Positions 6,131-6,634 of a DNA stretch of 6,634 nt are shown here, piece by piece. Origin of the DNA: Desulfuromonas sp. GTDB taxonomy: Bacteria; Desulfobacterota; Desulfuromonadia; Desulfuromonadales; Trichloromonadaceae. The position numbers and the translations under genes were made by a program. The notes under the pieces were generated by a model, which did no database searches, was not told the origin of the DNA, and saw only the letters and a list, made by a program, of their open reading frames with translations. The DNA is taken from contig JAQYWA010000118.1 in the NCBI GenBank assembly GCA_030145265.1, positions 1 through 6,634 of the forward strand, given 5' to 3'. How positions within the stretch are numbered: position 1 is the first letter of the stretch; every line of letters begins with the position of its first letter.

Positions 6131-6136
6131 CAAATA
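6121..6136. promoter_or_regulatory. Operator-like palindrome upstream of the arsR-family gene
   Basis: TATTTGT (6121-6127) and ACAAATA (6130-6136) form a perfect 7-bp inverted repeat with a 2-nt centre, covering the -35 box of the arsR promoter. AT-rich palindromes over the promoter are typical autoregulatory sites of ArsR-family proteins. A second CAAATAT lies downstream at 6084-6090, near the expected transcription start, and could be another half-site. The assignment rests on position and symmetry. Confidence 0.6.
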
Positions 6137-6169
6137 TCATGGTTCGGTCTGATTTCCCGCAGGAAGGAC

Positions 6170-6198
6170 TCGACTTCGTTGTTAACAGAGGGTAGAAT
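6170..6198 (+). promoter_or_regulatory. Possible promoter of the Na+/Ca2+ exchanger gene
   Basis: TCGACT (6170-6175, 4/6 match to -35) and TAGAAT (6193-6198, 5/6 match to -10) are 17 nt apart. Transcription would start near 6205, leaving a leader of about 65 nt. That leader contains GGCC-TCAG-GGCC (6211-6222) followed by six T (6224-6229), a hairpin too short (4 bp) to call a terminator. Weak prediction. Confidence 0.35.
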
Positions 6199-6269
6199 TA
6201 GCGCCGATAGGGCCTCAGGGCCATTTTTTATTTGTGCGTAGACGCTTTTAAAAGGGGATTTCTGTACGT

Positions 6270-6634
6270 ATGCTGCTGGCTTCAATCTTGTTTTTCGTTG
6301 GTCTTCTGATCCTATATTTCGGTGCTGATTTCCTGGTCGATGGAAGCTCCCGCCTGGCTATTTCTTTCGGAATCAGGCCGCTGATCATCGGAATGACGAT
6401 CGTTGCCTTCGCGACCAGTATGCCCGAGTTGATGGTTTCGCTCTTTGCCGCGTTCAAAGGCTCAGCCGATATCGCTTCCGGCAACATCATTGGATCGAAT
6501 GTGGCCAATGTCGGTTTGATCCTTGGGGTTTCCGCGCTGCTGGCGCCGATGGCGGTCGCCCGCTCCACCATGGTGCGGGAAATCCCCATCATGATAGCGG
6601 CTTCGGTGCTGCTGCTGCTCTTTTCTTTGGACGG
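6270..6634 (+). CDS. CaCA-family Na+/Ca2+ exchanger, N-terminal part
   Basis: The frame from ATG 6270 is open to the right edge, 121 residues of an inner-membrane protein of the Ca2+:cation antiporter superfamily (YrbG-like), which trades calcium or a related cation against Na+ or H+. The first span (about 3-23, ending FGADFLVDGSSRLA) is followed by the complete alpha-1 repeat: GMTIVAFATSMPELMVSL (41-58) with E53 at the position of the cation-binding glutamate, then SGNIIGSNVANVGLILG (70-86) with N77. A third hydrophobic segment follows at about 105-118. The second alpha repeat expected in the roughly 310-350 residue family is beyond the window. AGGGGA at 6253-6258 is an acceptable though distant (11 nt) ribosome binding site. 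The family is clear; the true transported ion is not. Confidence 0.88.
   Translation, partial: MLLASILFFVGLLILYFGADFLVDGSSRLAISFGIRPLIIGMTIVAFATSMPELMVSLFAAFKGSADIASGNIIGSNVANVGLILGVSALLAPMAVARSTMVREIPIMIAASVLLLLFSLD

Noticed and set aside
6124..6131. TTGTCAAC upstream of arsR, identical to a BirA operator half-site
   Set aside because: There is no matching GTTGACAA at a 14-16 nt distance, and the bases are better explained by the TATTTGT/ACAAATA palindrome and the -35 box.
6211..6229. GGCC-TCAG-GGCC followed by six T, terminator-like
   Set aside because: The stem is only 4 bp, its flanks do not pair, and no plus-strand gene ends upstream. It could be a weak attenuator in the exchanger leader, but the evidence is too thin.

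Overview
The window looks like chromosomal DNA from a GC-rich, respiratory deltaproteobacterium, most likely of the Desulfuromonadales (Geobacter/Desulfuromonas/Pelobacter type). That placement is an inference from gene content: System II cytochrome c assembly, BirA-type control of biotin genes, and a compact ArsR regulator of a kind I associate with that group. I see no insertion sequence, phage gene, CRISPR array, tRNA or rRNA.

Layout. (1) Positions 1-773, minus strand: a CcsA/ResC-type integral membrane cytochrome c (or haem) assembly protein, cut by the window edge, with an unusual tryptophan-rich motif. (2) Positions 774-910: a compact divergent control region. It holds a BirA-like biotin operator, two outward-facing promoters and a nested 14-bp inverted repeat that carries an in-frame ATG on each side. 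(3) Positions 911-4495, plus strand: an overlapping biotin operon, bioW-bioF-bioH-bioC, closed by a hairpin terminator at 4522-4543. (4) Positions 6040 to 4563, minus strand: an arsR-family regulator followed, with an ATGA overlap, by an RlmI-type 23S rRNA cytosine methyltransferase. A strong promoter with an operator-like palindrome lies upstream. (5) From 6270, plus strand: the N-terminal part of a CaCA-family Na+/Ca2+ exchanger, running off the right edge.

How the genes work together. BioC and BioH are the methyltransferase and esterase of the methyl-ester route, in which fatty acid synthesis makes pimeloyl-ACP. BioW activates free pimelate to pimeloyl-CoA. BioF joins either pimeloyl thioester to L-alanine to give 8-amino-7-oxononanoate. 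The late genes bioA, bioD and bioB are absent here and would have to lie elsewhere. Two usually alternative ways of supplying pimelate, encoded in one operon behind one biotin-responsive operator, is the most interesting biology in the window. The apparent near-leaderless start of bioW and the degenerate CcsA motif follow. I found no clearly unprecedented system; these are unusual arrangements of known families.
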